DNA of 64,000 nucleotides. Origin: Firmicutes bacterium HGW-Firmicutes-16. Its GTDB lineage: Bacteria > Bacillota > Clostridia > Oscillospirales > Oscillospiraceae. This document shows, piece by piece, positions 9,694 to 17,279 of this stretch. Below the pieces are notes generated by a model. The model searched no databases. It was not told the origin of the DNA and was given only the letters and a program-made list of their open reading frames with translations. Numbering within the stretch: the first letter of the stretch is position 1; each line of letters starts with the position of its first letter. The stretch covers positions 57,404 through 121,403 of the forward strand of contig PGZZ01000008.1 in NCBI GenBank assembly GCA_002841545.1, read 5' to 3'. The position numbers and the translations under genes were made by a program.

Positions 9694-10583
9694 TAGAGGT
9701 ACGGAATGTCACAAAGAGCTTTGACGGCTTCAAGGCTCTGGATGATCTTTCAATAAACGTTCCGACAGGCGCGATATACGGGCTGGTCGGACCGAACGGA
9801 GCGGGTAAATCGACGATAATTCGCCACATAACGGGTATCTTCCATCAGGATACGGGCAAGGTGCTTGTAAACGGTAAGCCGGTGTATGAGAACCCCGAAA
9901 TCAAAAAGGACATAGCGTATATTCCCGACGACGTGTTTTTCTTCACGCAGTCGACAATTAAGGACATGATGAAGTTCTATAAGGGCGTCTGCCCCAATTT
10001 TTCAGTCGAGCGCTTCGATAAGCTTCGAATAGCCTTTGATTTGAATGAGAACGCAAAAATGCGCAGCCTTTCAAAGGGTATGCAGAAGCAGGCGGCTTTT
10101 TGGCTGATGGTTTCCATGTGCCCAAAGGTGCTAGTGCTGGACGAGCCCGTGGACGGGCTCGACCCTGTAATGCGCCGTCAGGTCTGGAGCATACTTATGG
10201 CAGATGTCGCGGAATACGGAACGACAGTTCTGGTATCCTCTCACAATCTCCGCGAGCTGGAGGACGTCTGCGATCACGTCGGCATTATGAACAGAGGAAA
10301 GCTTCTTCTCGAGCGAAATCTTTCCGACCTTCAGGATAATATTGCGAAGGTACAGCTCGCCCTTCCGGATGGAAAAACCTTGCCGGAGAGCCTCAAGATT
10401 CTTCACCAAAGTACTACCGGAAGGCTCCAGACGATTATCGTCCGTGGAAAATCGGAGGAGATAACAAACAAGCTAGCGACCTGCGAGCCGCTGTTTATGG
10501 ATGTTGTCCCCCTGTCGCTTGAAGAGATTTTTATTTACGAGTTAGGAGGCGAGCACTATGAAGTCAAAGACATCATACTTTAA
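9690..10583 (+). CDS. ABC transporter ATP-binding protein
   Basis: Nucleotide-binding subunit of an ABC exporter-type system. Walker A is GPNGAGKST, the signature motif is the LSKGMQKQ variant, Walker B is VLVLDEP and the H-loop is SSHNL. It is of the CcmA/YtrB type with a C-terminal extension of about 70 residues. The ATG at 9690 overlaps the GntR stop by four bases; a longer frame from 9648 is not used. The 3' end overlaps the permease start by 26 bases, so the two proteins are almost certainly made together. Substrate unknown; YtrA-type operons often respond to cell-wall antibiotics. Confidence 0.93.
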   Translation: MIEVRNVTKSFDGFKALDDLSINVPTGAIYGLVGPNGAGKSTIIRHITGIFHQDTGKVLVNGKPVYENPEIKKDIAYIPDDVFFFTQSTIKDMMKFYKGVCPNFSVERFDKLRIAFDLNENAKMRSLSKGMQKQAAFWLMVSMCPKVLVLDEPVDGLDPVMRRQVWSILMADVAEYGTTVLVSSHNLRELEDVCDHVGIMNRGKLLLERNLSDLQDNIAKVQLALPDGKTLPESLKILHQSTTGRLQTIIVRGKSEEITNKLATCEPLFMDVVPLSLEEIFIYELGGEHYEVKDIIL

Positions 10584-12498
10584 CAAAACTTTGTTTTTGA
10601 ACCTTCTGAAGCGCAATTGGCCGATTTTCGCGATATATCTAATTGTATGGCTTATTATTCTGCCGATCTCGCTGGCAAACATGATTCAATATAACAACTT
10701 GACGATGACGTACACCGACGATATACGCATCTTTGTCGCGGCAATGGGTCGTCATATTCTGTCAGCCGGGCTCTATGGCGGAGTCATAATGTCCGGTATC
10801 TTCGGAATGCTCATTGCTATGGCAGCGTTCAATTATCTCTATAACGCCCGCAGCGTGTCGATGATGTGCTCTCTGCCGATAAAGCGCGAGGGAGTTTTCC
10901 TCTCCGTTTTCACCTCAGGTCTCACGGCAATGTTCGTGATCAATGTCATCGTGTTTCTCATCACGCTCTGCGTTGAGGCGGCCTATGGCATGCTTGCGCT
11001 TGGTGCGGGCTATGCTCTTTCGTGGCTTGCAATGGCATGCTTGACAAACCTGTTCTTTTTAGGCTTTGCCTCCCTGTGCGCGAGCTTCACGGGTAATATT
11101 TTTACCCTGCCGCTGGTTTATATAGTTCTTAATTTCACGGTTTATGTTGTTGAATTACTTGTGAAAACCGTAATGAGCCTGTTCATCTACGGCATCAGCA
11201 TGAGAGACGCAGACACCTTCACGACACTATCTCCGCCGATGTACCTACTTTTACGTACGAATCCGGAGAGTATTCTGGAGCCTATGGGCAACGGCTCCAA
11301 TTTCGCAATTGGCTATTGGTACAACGGCTGGATTGCGCTTGTCGTCTATGCCGCAGTCGGTATTGTTTTCGCGTTCCTCGCGATGGCGATCATCAAACAT
11401 CGCCGTATGGAAGCTGCCGGTGATGTGGTTGCACTGAAGCCTCTCAAACCCGTCTTCAAATATTGCCTTTCGGTCGGCTGTGCGCTCGTTCTCGGCATAG
11501 TCATATATCAGACTGTGTTCAGCAGAGTGACTACTCTGTACGGTGTTGAATCAATGCTGTTTATGTTGCTGTTCATGCTTTTCGGAGCTTTTGTCGGATA
11601 TTTTGCCGCCGAAATGCTAATGCAGAAAACACTCCATGTTTTTTCAGGCCGCAACTGGGCTGGGATGGGCGTAACCGCGTTTCTTATAATTTCACTGATG
11701 GTATGCGGAGAATACGATGTTTTCGGGATTGAGAGCAAACTGCCCGACGCCAATGAGGTGAAGGGTGTTTCGATTCAGTGTGCGGGCGAGCCTTTGCTTT
11801 TGGAGGAACCGGAAAACGTCAAGGCGGCAATCACGCTGCAACGCGACATCATCTCGCATAAGAATTTGAATGAGGCTTATACCGGAAACTACAATGAGGC
11901 CAGTAGTTATGTCTCTTTCGTATATACATACCAAAACGGAAAGACGTTTTCCAGAGACTACAACATTTATTCCTCGGCCAGCAAGGATATTTATACGTTG
12001 AACGATCTGATGAACGTTAAGGAAGCCGTTGATTACCGCAAGGAGCTGGATGTCCCTGTAAATGTCGATACGATTGCGGACGCCTATGTGAGCTATTTTG
12101 ATATAGCCGATAGCACATACAAGGACTTTGAGCTTTCAGCAGAGCAGGCATATCAACTATATACGGAATGCATTCTGCCCGATATTGATGACGGCACGCT
12201 TGGGAAAGTATGGCTTGTTACCGACGATAATTACTACGCCAGTGTTTATGCCTGCACAATTAATTTTTCTGTCGAGAAGCGCCTGTCGGACAATAATTAT
12301 AAACGCGATTACTTCTACACTACCCTGACTTTAAACTCTGAGCGCACAAAACAGTGGTTATCGTCCAATCTGAGTTTCGAGCCCTGCACCATGGGTGAGA
12401 GCCGCGATATCATGAATGCCGCGACTGACAGCGAGTCAAAAGCATATGCGGAAAAATACGGCACAAGGACAACGACTGCCATTCCGGCACAAGATTAA
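10558..12498 (+). CDS. ABC transporter permease (YtrC/ABC-2-like), large
   Basis: Integral membrane protein of 646 residues. It has about six to eight hydrophobic segments in the first 400 residues (for example around 20-42, 78-98, 120-145, 150-175, 180-205, 260-280), two more near 310-330 and 335-355, and one near 375. A hydrophilic C-terminal domain of about 260 residues, probably extracellular, is rich in Tyr, Asp and Ser. It overlaps the ATPase gene and should be its membrane partner. A substrate cannot be read from the sequence. It ends just before a strong intrinsic terminator. Confidence 0.85.
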   Translation: MKSKTSYFNKTLFLNLLKRNWPIFAIYLIVWLIILPISLANMIQYNNLTMTYTDDIRIFVAAMGRHILSAGLYGGVIMSGIFGMLIAMAAFNYLYNARSVSMMCSLPIKREGVFLSVFTSGLTAMFVINVIVFLITLCVEAAYGMLALGAGYALSWLAMACLTNLFFLGFASLCASFTGNIFTLPLVYIVLNFTVYVVELLVKTVMSLFIYGISMRDADTFTTLSPPMYLLLRTNPESILEPMGNGSNFAIGYWYNGWIALVVYAAVGIVFAFLAMAIIKHRRMEAAGDVVALKPLKPVFKYCLSVGCALVLGIVIYQTVFSRVTTLYGVESMLFMLLFMLFGAFVGYFAAEMLMQKTLHVFSGRNWAGMGVTAFLIISLMVCGEYDVFGIESKLPDANEVKGVSIQCAGEPLLLEEPENVKAAITLQRDIISHKNLNEAYTGNYNEASSYVSFVYTYQNGKTFSRDYNIYSSASKDIYTLNDLMNVKEAVDYRKELDVPVNVDTIADAYVSYFDIADSTYKDFELSAEQAYQLYTECILPDIDDGTLGKVWLVTDDNYYASVYACTINFSVEKRLSDNNYKRDYFYTTLTLNSERTKQWLSSNLSFEPCTMGESRDIMNAATDSESKAYAEKYGTRTTTAIPAQD

Positions 12499-12512
12499 AC
12501 TGCATCAAAACG

Positions 12513-12545
12513 AAAAAGCGAAGCCTTTCGGCTTCGCTTTTATTA
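12513..12545 (+). terminator. Intrinsic terminator of the GntR/ABC operon
   Basis: A stem AAAAGCGAAGCC / GGCTTCGCTTTT with a TTTC loop and a T-rich 3' arm, 15 bases after the permease stop. Its A-rich 5' arm would also work for the convergent minus-strand gene. Confidence 0.9.
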
Positions 12546-12558
12546 TGTCTTCTCCGAA

Positions 12559-12843
12559 TTATTCTTCGTACATTGCAAGCTTGGATCTTACGCCGTTTGC
12601 CTTGCAGACGGGGCGGAACTTCTGGAAAAGCTCGGTTTCGGAATGAGCCTGCAGATCATCAAAGCTCTCCCAATGTTCAATGAGCATCATGCGCTTTGAA
12701 TCCTCGGTGTTGATGAAGAAATCGTACATTATATTGCCCTTGTCGGCACGGGAGCCTTCCACAAGTCCCTCGTCGCAGAGAATCTTGTAAAAGTCCTTCA
12801 TGTCGGTGGTTTCGCTTGTGAAAAGGCAGTTGCAAATAACCAT
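12559..12843 (-). CDS. Antibiotic biosynthesis monooxygenase (ABM) domain protein
   Basis: Small cytosolic protein (94 residues) of the dimeric alpha/beta-barrel ABM (YgiN-like) superfamily. The recognisable core is the first strand (VICNCLF) and the segment MMLIEHWESFDDLQAHSET, typical of the central strand and helix of quinol monooxygenase-like proteins. The ATG at 12843 has GGAGGA nearby; the longer frame to 12900 runs through the promoter and is rejected. Enzymatic activity cannot be inferred; many members are uncharacterised. Confidence 0.75.
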   Translation of the reverse strand: MVICNCLFTSETTDMKDFYKILCDEGLVEGSRADKGNIMYDFFINTEDSKRMMLIEHWESFDDLQAHSETELFQKFRPVCKANGVRSKLAMYEE

Positions 12844-12890
12844 ATTTGTATCCTCCGTAAAATTGTTGCCGTTTAGGCTTTGATGATAAT

Positions 12891-12919
12891 ATGATAGCAC
12901 TAAATTTTAACATTTGCAA
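12891..12919 (-). promoter_or_regulatory. Sigma-A promoter of ABM gene
   Basis: Minus strand TTGCAA (12914-12919), a 17-bp spacer, TATCAT (12891-12896), 48 bases upstream of the ATG at 12843. Confidence 0.6.
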
Positions 12920-12997
12920 TTCAATTTGGATAGTTATTACTTTAATTATTGCCGAAATCCTAACAAAAACCGGCATGGAACAGTTGGTATAATGAAA

Positions 12998-13034
12998 GCA
13001 CTCCCAGACGTTCCAAATGGAACGCCGGGAGTGC
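12998..13034 (-). terminator. Terminator-like hairpin after the CoA-transferase gene
   Basis: An 8-bp outer stem GCACTCCC / GGGAGTGC encloses an inner GTTCC / GGAAC pair, 36 bases after the CoA-transferase stop. The minus-strand 3' flank is moderately T-rich. Confidence 0.7.
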
Positions 13035-13069
13035 CCGATAATTGATTTATTACGACTTATTGTTCAATC

Positions 13070-14440
13070 TTACTTTTCTACGTTATCGAATAGATCGTAA
13101 TCCACAAAGTCGTCTTCCTTGATGATAGCAGTTGTGCAGATCTTATCCTTAAGTTCCTGCCTATAATCAGGATGCGCTATCTTGAGCAGTGCCTTGACGC
13201 GATCCTTAAGAGATCTGAGGTAAATGTTGGCAATTCCATGCTCGGAAACGACATACATAACATAGACCTTCGGGGTTGTAACTATGCAGCCTTCCGGCAG
13301 CCAAGCATGAATGTTTGTATGGCGCTCACCGTCATGGTCCGTGAAGGTGGAGCGCAGGCATAGGAAGCTTCGGCCATTCTTAGCGCGGATTGCGCCGTAG
13401 AGGTAAGCAAAGGAGCCGCCGGGGCCGGAGAACGGAGTCATGCCCTGAGCTTCGGAGCAGGCCTGCCCGAGAAGGTCGATCTGGAAGGTGGCGTTAATTG
13501 AAACAAGGTTATCGCAATGCATAGTACCCAGAGGGTCGATCATATACTGCTGCGGACGGAGCTCTATACGTGGGTCATCACGCATGAACTTAAAGAATTT
13601 CTCGGAGCAGGAGCCGGGGCTGGAAGCAACGATCTTTGTGATTTTGCCTTCCTCAACGAGATCCTGCATGTTGTCGCAAGCGACCTCGGAGTAAATCTGG
13701 AAGGTTCCCTCTGCTTTTCTAAGATTTCTGAGGATTTCTTCGCCCAGACCGCCAAAACCTATCTGAACATTGTCACCGGATTTAATGTGGGGCATGATGA
13801 AAGAAGCAATCTTCTCATCAACAGGGGTAGGCAACGGAGAAGGAATGAAGCTGGGCTCGGTGTCGAGCTCGCATATGTAATCCATCTGAGAAACGTGCAC
13901 ATAGTGCGACTCATAGGGGCCGGGAACCGGATAAACACCTGTACGGTCGATGAAATAAATTCTCTTGGTTATGCGGGGATCAAGGCAAATGATTTGGTTC
14001 GTGGTAACACCATAGGCGCAAACGTTGCAATATCCGTTTTCATCGGGAGGAGCAACATGCATTGCAATTGCATTGCAGCCATACTCAAACGGAGCATACT
14101 GCAGAGTATCATAGGTGCATCCGCCGGGCTCGATGGTGTTCATTCCGATTGCCATACGCTCAACGGGCAGGCAATAAGCACTGATCATTTTGAAGTGCTT
14201 TTTGGTATCGGTGTCAAAAACCATAGATGCGGGTTGATTCATAACGTTGTAGTAAATAGTTACGTCATGATAGTCTTCCATGTGTGCATACAGCTCTTCC
14301 AGCCATGCATATGGAATGGTAGAGGCCTGGCCAAGCCAGAAAACATCGCCGGGTTTAACAGCTTTTGCTGTACCTTCCAGTGTTACCAAATGATCTTGAT
14401 AATGCTTTTTCCAGTCGATACTAAGATTTTTCTCTGCCAT
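13070..14440 (-). CDS. Acetyl-CoA hydrolase/transferase family CoA-transferase
   Basis: Class I CoA-transferase fold related to butyryl-CoA:acetate and 4-hydroxybutyrate CoA-transferases; moves CoA between acetyl-CoA or another acyl-CoA and a carboxylate. Family landmarks are VFWLGQAS, the oxyanion-type glycine loop IGFGGLGEEI, the presumed catalytic glutamate in YSEVACDN (about residue 250), and the C-terminal GPGGSFAYLYGA and SEHGIANIYLRSL blocks. Length (456) is typical. It has its own promoter and operator-like repeat and lies directly downstream of the reductase/dehydratase operon, suggesting it supplies or recycles the CoA ester for that system. Substrate specificity cannot be assigned. 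Confidence 0.85.
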   Translation of the reverse strand: MAEKNLSIDWKKHYQDHLVTLEGTAKAVKPGDVFWLGQASTIPYAWLEELYAHMEDYHDVTIYYNVMNQPASMVFDTDTKKHFKMISAYCLPVERMAIGMNTIEPGGCTYDTLQYAPFEYGCNAIAMHVAPPDENGYCNVCAYGVTTNQIICLDPRITKRIYFIDRTGVYPVPGPYESHYVHVSQMDYICELDTEPSFIPSPLPTPVDEKIASFIMPHIKSGDNVQIGFGGLGEEILRNLRKAEGTFQIYSEVACDNMQDLVEEGKITKIVASSPGSCSEKFFKFMRDDPRIELRPQQYMIDPLGTMHCDNLVSINATFQIDLLGQACSEAQGMTPFSGPGGSFAYLYGAIRAKNGRSFLCLRSTFTDHDGERHTNIHAWLPEGCIVTTPKVYVMYVVSEHGIANIYLRSLKDRVKALLKIAHPDYRQELKDKICTTAIIKEDDFVDYDLFDNVEK

Positions 14441-14475
14441 AGTAAAACTCCCTTATCGAATAATTTTGTGTATGA

Positions 14476-14538
14476 TGTGTTAAAATTAAGTCAACACAAC
14501 GCTAGAATAATTTTACATCACAAAAAAGTAATTTGCAA
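14476..14538 (-). promoter_or_regulatory. Promoter and inverted repeat upstream of the CoA-transferase
   Basis: Minus strand TTGCAA (14533-14538), a 17-bp spacer, TAAAAT (14510-14515). Just downstream of the expected start lies an inverted repeat TGTGTT-N11-AACACA (14476-14498), well placed for a repressor. GGGAG precedes the ATG at 14440. Confidence 0.6.
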
Positions 14539-14616
14539 CGAAATTTAAGTGATTAAAAAGCCAGTATTTGTGCGAATAATTGTACAATTTTGATATAAAT
14601 ATATATTAAATATGAT

Positions 14617-14683
14617 AAGGGAGCCGATGCATACTTTGCCGTCCCTGAGGTTTCAGGCACAGTCAAGCCGCAACGGCTCCCTT
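14617..14683 (-). other. Structured inverted repeat between csoR-like gene and CoA-transferase
   Basis: A 10-bp outer stem (AAGGGAGCCG / CGGCTCCCTT) closes a 47-base interior. The interior contains a CCTGA-loop-TCAGG hairpin and, on the minus strand, a small GCCG-TTG-CGGC hairpin. It sits 12 bases beyond the csoR-like stop. It may be a terminator, although the 3' flank is AT-rich rather than a U-tract, or a multi-branched RNA element. Confidence 0.5.
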
Positions 14684-14695
14684 TGGGTTTGTATT

Positions 14696-15061
14696 TTATT
14701 TCATAAACTGTTCGATAGCCTTGTTCAGATCAGTCAACTTCTGCGTATCGTTATGAGCAACCGCTTCGGTGATGCATTCTGATATATGATCCTGCAAAAG
14801 AACCTTTCCGGCGTTGTTAATTGCAGATCTGACCGCAGCCAGCTGTACAAGTACCTCTGCGCAATCCCTGTCATCGTCAATCATGCGTATCACGGATTCC
14901 AGATGTCCCTTTGCCTTTGAAAGGCGGTCATGGACTGCTTTTTTGTTGGTGTGGACATGAGGATGCGCCGAAACGCTTTCATGTTCCTCACCGTGACAGT
15001 GAGCACTCCCGTCGGCATGGACGTGGTAGCCAAGTTCTTCATGTTCCGTTCCGTCATGCAT
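14696..15061 (-). CDS. CsoR-family metal-sensing transcriptional repressor with His-rich N-terminus
   Basis: All-helical DUF156/CsoR repressor of 121 residues. The three copper(I) ligands of CsoR are present with canonical spacing: C67, H92 (25 residues later) and C96 (4 later), in DCAEVLVQLAAVRS and LLQDHISECI. The first 44 residues are extremely rich in histidine (11 His), including HVHADGSAHCH and HPHVH. Such an extension is not needed for the fold and could buffer Ni, Co, Zn or Cu. The start at ATG 15061 has GGAG eight bases upstream; the in-frame GTG at 15070 abuts the ribosome-binding site and is rejected. It follows the CooC-like gene by 26 bases. No metal exporter is encoded nearby. 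Confidence 0.85.
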   Translation of the reverse strand: MHDGTEHEELGYHVHADGSAHCHGEEHESVSAHPHVHTNKKAVHDRLSKAKGHLESVIRMIDDDRDCAEVLVQLAAVRSAINNAGKVLLQDHISECITEAVAHNDTQKLTDLNKAIEQFMK

Positions 15062-15087
15062 TGCGGTCACTCCTTTTGGGCTACGGT

Positions 15088-15849
15088 TTAATACTCAGGA
15101 ACGAGCTTCTTCACGATTGCAAGGACTGCCTGCGGGCAGGCGCCATCCATCGGGAGGTCAAAGAGAGTTCTATCTTCGCGGTCAAATTTGTTGACCATTG
15201 CGTCCTCGGGCAGTTCGCCGAAGACTTCGAGTCCAACCTTCTTCAAAAGCTCTTCCTTTGGCTGATCTTCACGGACGCGGTTCAGAACAAGACCTGTCGT
15301 TTTGACATCGATGTTGTTCTCACCGGCTTTTGCGACAGCGATGATACCGGCTGCGGTCTGGAGGCTTCTCGCAGACATATCCGCCATTACAAGCAGGCAA
15401 TCGACGCTCTTCATGACGCGGCGGTTGAGTTGCTCAGGGCCTGCTTCACCGTCGACTACGACATAGTCATAATCGCTCATAAGAGTATCTATACCAAAAC
15501 GGAGCAGTTCATTGCAGGCGCAGAAGCACCCGGGCTCCTCCGGACGTCCCATAGTAAGAAGGTCAAAGCCTTTTCCGTGCGCGAGAATTCCGCGCATAAG
15601 ATCCTTTGTGGGGCCATTGTTCAGTTCTTCTCTTGCCTGACGCATGCCAACAAGCTCACTGCGCAGCTGGCTGACCGTTTTATCGACCTTCAGACCGGTC
15701 GTATAGCACAGGCTCATCGCGGAGTCTGCGTCAATGGCGAGTACTCTGCCGGGAAAACGGTCAGCCAACAAACGGATGAGTAGCGTTGAAACGACCGTTT
15801 TGCCTGTTCCGCCTTTTCCTGTGACGGCTATTGATTTTATTTTTTCCAT
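15088..15849 (-). CDS. CooC/AcsF-like nickel-insertion ATPase (MinD/ParA-type P-loop)
   Basis: Deviant Walker A ATPase of the SIMIBI class, 253 residues. The N-terminal motif is IAVTGKGGTGKT with the signature lysine at residue 12; switch I is the AIDADSAMSL segment and the Walker B-like strand is DYVVVDGEAGPEQ. The CooC hallmark Cys-x-Cys is present (GCFCAC, about residues 108-112). CooC proteins load nickel into carbon monoxide dehydrogenase, but no such gene lies in this window. A metal-centre maturation role for the neighbouring iron-sulfur system is therefore only inferred. The ATG at 15849 is chosen; an in-frame GTG at 15858 would add three residues. Confidence 0.8.
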   Translation of the reverse strand: MEKIKSIAVTGKGGTGKTVVSTLLIRLLADRFPGRVLAIDADSAMSLCYTTGLKVDKTVSQLRSELVGMRQAREELNNGPTKDLMRGILAHGKGFDLLTMGRPEEPGCFCACNELLRFGIDTLMSDYDYVVVDGEAGPEQLNRRVMKSVDCLLVMADMSARSLQTAAGIIAVAKAGENNIDVKTTGLVLNRVREDQPKEELLKKVGLEVFGELPEDAMVNKFDREDRTLFDLPMDGACPQAVLAIVKKLVPEY

Positions 15850-15891
15850 ATATTCCACTCGCTTTCCAATATGAATAATATGAATAATCCT

Positions 15892-15929
15892 CGTCCACGA
15901 CCGCAGTAAAATTACTACGGTCGTGGACG
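15892..15929 (-). other. Hairpin between O1 subunit gene and CooC-like gene
   Basis: A 12-bp stem (CGTCCACGACCG / CGGTCGTGGACG) is extended by AGTAA / TTACT across one mismatch. It could partially terminate or stabilise the upstream message; there is no U-tract. Confidence 0.55.
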
Positions 15930-15947
15930 TTGATTAATTGTAAGTGC

Positions 15948-17261
15948 TTATTTTGTGAAGTTCTCTGCTCCGACAACGGATTCCATGTATTCGCCGATTT
16001 GGGCGCGGAGTTCGTCGTTGGACTTGTAGCGCGGGTCGATAGCATCGACATCGACGTAAAGGGTCGGGATACCGTACTTCTCCTGGATGTAGTCGGTGAC
16101 GATCTTGCCGGAAGCCCAAGTGTGCTTGCAGCCGACGTGACCCATGAAGATGGAGACGTTGACTTTGTACTCATCGTACATCTTGTCGATGACCTTGAGC
16201 CAGTACTCTGTCGGGCCGGTTGCGCCGTGGATCATCGGGGTGAGCAGCATTGACTCTGCGGTCTGACGCTTTACCATCTCCCAATTGTCGAGGTCGCCCA
16301 TGATAACGCCGTCCTGATAGCCGAAGCCGTCCATTACGGTCACTGCGCCATAGGTCTTCTCCATCCAGTCCATGATGCCGGTGTTGGACCACAGCATGTT
16401 CTGCATGAGGCAGACGCGGTAACGCTCTTCGGGGCAGCGGGTTCCGCTCATGCCCATATCGGCAAGCATATTGCCCATCTCGAGCTGAGTTGCAAGCATT
16501 GCGGTGCACTCTTTAGTGCCGGCAAGAGGAGCAACGATCTCGTTCAAAACGAGCATACGACCGGGCAGTACGCACGGAGTCTTCTTACGCAGGTTGCCGA
16601 GCTCTGTTAGGAGTGTATAAGATCTGTTGGACTCCTCGTTTATCTCTCTGAACTTCGCTTTACGGGCAGCGTCCCACTTGAGACCGGTGAGCTGTTCCAT
16701 CCAGGGGACGAAGGCTTCAATCTGGTCAGCGACATATTTGTAACCCTTGTCATCATGGCGGAAGGGGCAGTCAAAGGTGAAGCAGGGGCAGCCGAAGAGG
16801 CGCTCCATCATGGGGTATGCAATACGAGCGGAGTCGCAGGGTACTGTTGCGTGTACGAAAGCATCAATATTGACGCCGAATTCGTTCTTCAGAGCAACGC
16901 CGAGCTGGACCTTATCTATGGCGCACATGCTGGTCGGCGCGCATTTCTCGGTCTCATCGATGAAGCGGCCGGCGAGGTCTTCCATTGAAGCGATACGGGT
17001 GGGGATAGTATCGAGGAAGAAGGGGACGCAATCAAATGCGCGGATAATTGTTACGGGGACAGGACCGCCGAAAGCGACAAGCTTCTTGCCGTTCTTATGA
17101 GCGTCGCGGACTTCTTCCCATACGAATTTCTGGATGTCAACAGTCCACATGACTTCGGGCATGCCCTTAGAGAGCATATGCTGATAAATGCTATCAACCT
17201 GGTTGCAGGTCAAATCAATCATGTTAACCGGCTGAGTAGGATCAAAGTTCTGAGTTGCCAT
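15948..17261 (-). CDS. Benzoyl-CoA reductase/2-hydroxyacyl-CoA dehydratase large subunit, copy 1 (BzdO-like)
   Basis: Catalytic subunit (437 residues) of the HgdB/BcrB/BzdO superfamily, whose members use an ATP-driven low-potential electron for reductive dearomatisation or radical dehydration of acyl-CoAs. Conserved segments include GKKLVAFGGPVPV, AFDCVPFFLDTIP, TSMCAIDK, VPCDSARIAYP and GHVGCKHTWASGK; these cysteines are candidate ligands of the catalytic [4Fe-4S] cluster. Last of five tightly spaced genes (ATPase P, ATPase Q, ferredoxin, N1, O1), 18 bases after N1. Two paralogues lie at 21.3 and 24.2 kb. Size and partners fit Bzd-type benzoyl-CoA reductase best, but lactyl-CoA dehydratase subunits are of similar length, so the substrate is open. 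Confidence 0.85.
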   Translation of the reverse strand: MATQNFDPTQPVNMIDLTCNQVDSIYQHMLSKGMPEVMWTVDIQKFVWEEVRDAHKNGKKLVAFGGPVPVTIIRAFDCVPFFLDTIPTRIASMEDLAGRFIDETEKCAPTSMCAIDKVQLGVALKNEFGVNIDAFVHATVPCDSARIAYPMMERLFGCPCFTFDCPFRHDDKGYKYVADQIEAFVPWMEQLTGLKWDAARKAKFREINEESNRSYTLLTELGNLRKKTPCVLPGRMLVLNEIVAPLAGTKECTAMLATQLEMGNMLADMGMSGTRCPEERYRVCLMQNMLWSNTGIMDWMEKTYGAVTVMDGFGYQDGVIMGDLDNWEMVKRQTAESMLLTPMIHGATGPTEYWLKVIDKMYDEYKVNVSIFMGHVGCKHTWASGKIVTDYIQEKYGIPTLYVDVDAIDPRYKSNDELRAQIGEYMESVVGAENFTK

Positions 17262-17279
17262 TGTATTGTCCTCCTTCTC

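Noticed and set aside
13517..14548. 343-codon plus-strand open frame opposite the CoA-transferase
   Set aside because: Antisense shadow of a clear enzyme gene; the sense frame has intact family motifs.
15088..15849. Plasmid or chromosome partition ParA
   Set aside because: It has the CooC-type C-x-C motif and no ParB partner; the true parA is at 32.6 kb.
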